Positions 62,137-64,000 of a DNA stretch of 64,000 bases are shown one piece after another. Position numbers and translations under genes: made by a program. The notes under the pieces were generated by a model, which did not search any database, was not told where the DNA came from, and saw only the letters and a program-made list of their open reading frames with translations. Position 1 is the first letter of the stretch. The number at the start of each line of letters is the position of its first letter. The DNA is from Paramecium sonneborni (Eukaryota > Ciliophora > Oligohymenophorea > Peniculida > Parameciidae). The stretch covers positions 143,885 to 207,884 of the forward strand of contig CAJJDN010000095.1 of assembly GCA_905182985.1 (NCBI GenBank), read 5' to 3'.

Positions 62137-62873
62137 TCATAGTTTATATTTTTTTTTTTAATTGCTTGATAATTCCTTCTCCATGCCTTTGGGTCTCACT
62201 AAAATTTCTTAACCTTATAAAACACTTTTCATAATTTATTCATCTAAAACATATTAATGTTTTAAAAACATAGTTCTAGTTGTACTACCTAATTTGTATT
62301 TGAACATTGGTATTCTCAATGAAGGATGGATAAAATATGTAAAACCTCTAAAATTTTCAATATCAAGGGAGAATGTTTTGCTATTCAATCCAAATAGAGA
62401 ATAAGAATCCATCACAATTGATTTTCCATTTGGTGATAACCACAAATTAAAAAGAGTTTTATTAGTTTTCCAATAAAAAAAAACCATTCCTATACCAAGG
62501 GCAGCCATTATAATAATTGAATTTTCCATTCCAGATCTATATGAAGCTGCAGTTAAATCTTAGATGAATAATAAAACATTAGAATACCATTTAATGCATA
62601 TTAGGAATTTTCTTTGTCTTAGATATATTAATAAGCATTATATCCAATCAATCCCAAGTAAAATAAATTGAAAAATTTAATGTTTCTTCCCTCTGTTGAT
62701 TTATAAATAGTTAATAGGTCTCCATTTGGAAATTTAGATGGATCAATATAGACACTAAATTTATTGATTATTTTATAAATCATTAAAAAGATGGATATAA
62801 GAATTAAAATATTTCTTTATTTGATGATGAGTTTTGAATGAAATAATGATATATTTGAAGGATTTGAAATCAT
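62137..62873 (-). CDS. Two-helix membrane protein, possibly TMEM186/TMEM223-like
   Basis: 235 residues, one 29-nt intron that restores frame before the second helix. Helices: RNILILISIFLMIYKII near the N-terminus, FNLFYLGLIGYNAYQY in the first third, and ENSIIIMAALGIGMVFFYW. Then comes a beta-rich domain (SIVMDSYSLFGLNSKTFSLD, FRGFTYFIHPSLRIP) and a basic tail. The layout of paired helices followed by a lipid-facing beta domain recalls the mitochondrial TMEM70/186/223 group, but no motif is decisive. Confidence 0.68.
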
Positions 62874-62988
62874 TTTAATGAAATTTTATACATAATATAA
62901 ATTTTTAGTTCCAAAATAGAAGACTATGCTTATAATATATTAAGGGGATGTAATTTATATCAGAAATAAATTTAATTAAGAGTGATAG

Positions 62989-63897
62989 ATGAGCTTATCT
63001 CATATTTTTGGATATATAAAAAGCTTAGAATCAAAAAATTCCTTACAAATAGCTATAGCCTATATTTTGATTGCTTACTTTTTTCATGCTGTTTAAATAA
63101 CATTTTACAAATCAGGACATTTTAATATAGTACCATAAAGTTTATTTTTGAGATCCTTTATTTCAATAATCTTTTTATTTTTATTCTAATGGAAAGAAAA
63201 CTTTTATCCAAAGAATAGAACTAAATATTTATTACAATCATAAACGTTAGGTGCCTTAGGATCTTTATTTTATTTTTATGGAATTAATTTTATTTCCCTT
63301 TCAGAGGGAGCTATTTTATTTGCCACAAATTCAATTTGGAGTTAATTAATGGTGAGTTTCATGAATGGAGAAAGAATCACAAAATCTCGATTTTTGAATT
63401 CTATTATATGTATAATTGGCATAGTGTTAGTTGTCAACCCGACAATCACAGTAGAAGACCCTTTTATGCATATAATTGGTTGTTCCTGTATCTTGATTTG
63501 TAGTGTGATTTAATCACTCGGATTTATTATAATGAAAAAGATTGGTACTGAAGTTCCATCTACAATTACTACATCATATTTTCATATAATGGTCATTATT
63601 ACTTCAAGTTTACAATAATAATACATAGGTAGATTTGAGTATTTTAATGGTTATTTTTATTACATAGCAGGATTTGCTGTTTTTACTATGTTGGGTTAAT
63701 TAATTTAATTTAGAGCATAAACATTAGTGACATATGATAAATTATGTAATTATACTTACTCATAAACATTGTATATTATTATAATAGACTATGTCATTTT
63801 CAATAAAATACTTAGTTTGAATGGGATTATAGGTGGAAGTTTGATTTTATTTGGTGTTTTCAAATAATTAGCAGAAGATAAGAAATCAAGAAATTGA
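62989..63897 (+). CDS. EamA (drug/metabolite) transporter
   Basis: Intronless, 302 residues, about ten membrane segments in two similar halves, the EamA layout. First half: FHAVQITFYKSG, the Arg-containing LFLRSFISIIFLF, then ALGSLFYFYGINFISLSEGA and ILFATNSIWSQLM, matching the helix 3-4 signature. Second half: SVIQSLGFIIMKKIG and AGFAVFTMLGQLIQFRAQTL. It ends with a short polar tail. Closest in style to SLC35G/TMEM20-like proteins. The substrate cannot be deduced. It probably works in the plasma or an organelle membrane. Confidence 0.85.
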
Positions 63898-64000
63898 TAT
63901 ATATATTTGTGTATGAATATGCTAATAATAATATTACATAGATATGTAAATTATATATATATTTAATTGTTTAATTTTCAAAATTTAGTCTTGGTGAAAT

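Overview
The window reads as macronuclear DNA of a Paramecium-like ciliate. The sequence is very AT-rich. In essentially every gene TAA and TAG lie in frame as glutamine codons, and TGA is the only stop. Genes are interrupted by tiny GT...AG introns of about 17 to 31 nt, mostly starting GTA and ending TAG or AAG. Spacers are often under 100 bp. I built each gene model by hand, and nearly all give an exact multiple of three after splicing. I see no tRNA, rRNA, CRISPR array or transposase.

Layout from left to right. A NEK kinase (cut at the left edge) and an Erv46-type cargo receptor are on the minus strand. They are followed on the plus strand by a hybrid histidine kinase, a coiled-coil protein and a damaged YeeE/YedE-type transporter gene. 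At 8-11 kb a minus-strand gene carries an unusual 46-residue tandem repeat. It diverges, across a 33-bp palindrome, from tubulin cofactor B. From 13 to 24 kb lie a frameshifted three-repeat Myb gene, a bromodomain-NET protein, katanin p80, CDP-diacylglycerol synthase, a second Myb gene with glutamine/asparagine runs, and a Grc3/Nol9-type RNA kinase.

The most interesting place is 24.2-27.4 kb. An EF-hand gene is partly present twice, on either side of a single N. The two copies appear identical except for a 101-bp TA-bounded insertion in one, which looks like a retained internal eliminated sequence (IES). This also means the assembly duplicates about 1 kb here.

From 27.4 to 41.4 kb come an MFS sugar transporter, remains of an XPG/Rad2-family nuclease gene, a multipass membrane protein, three related four-helix membrane proteins around a B-box protein, a B-box/MORN protein with one intron per MORN repeat, APC4, a MYCBP homologue, and a PPPDE peptidase fused to a thioredoxin-like domain. 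From 41.5 to 64 kb come coiled-coil proteins, radial spoke protein 3, membrane proteins, a p24 protein, a cyclic-nucleotide-binding-domain channel relative, a choline-transporter-like protein, MFAP1, a TPR protein, a MAP kinase, two unknown proteins, a small two-helix membrane protein and an EamA transporter.

The genes do not form operons. Together they are a random sample of ciliate housekeeping functions: cilia and microtubules (katanin p80, RSP3, cofactor B), secretion (Erv46, p24), lipid synthesis, cell cycle (APC4), signalling kinases and transporters. Genes with lesions sit beside many intact ones. This fits the decay of duplicate genes known in Paramecium, but sequencing error cannot be excluded.
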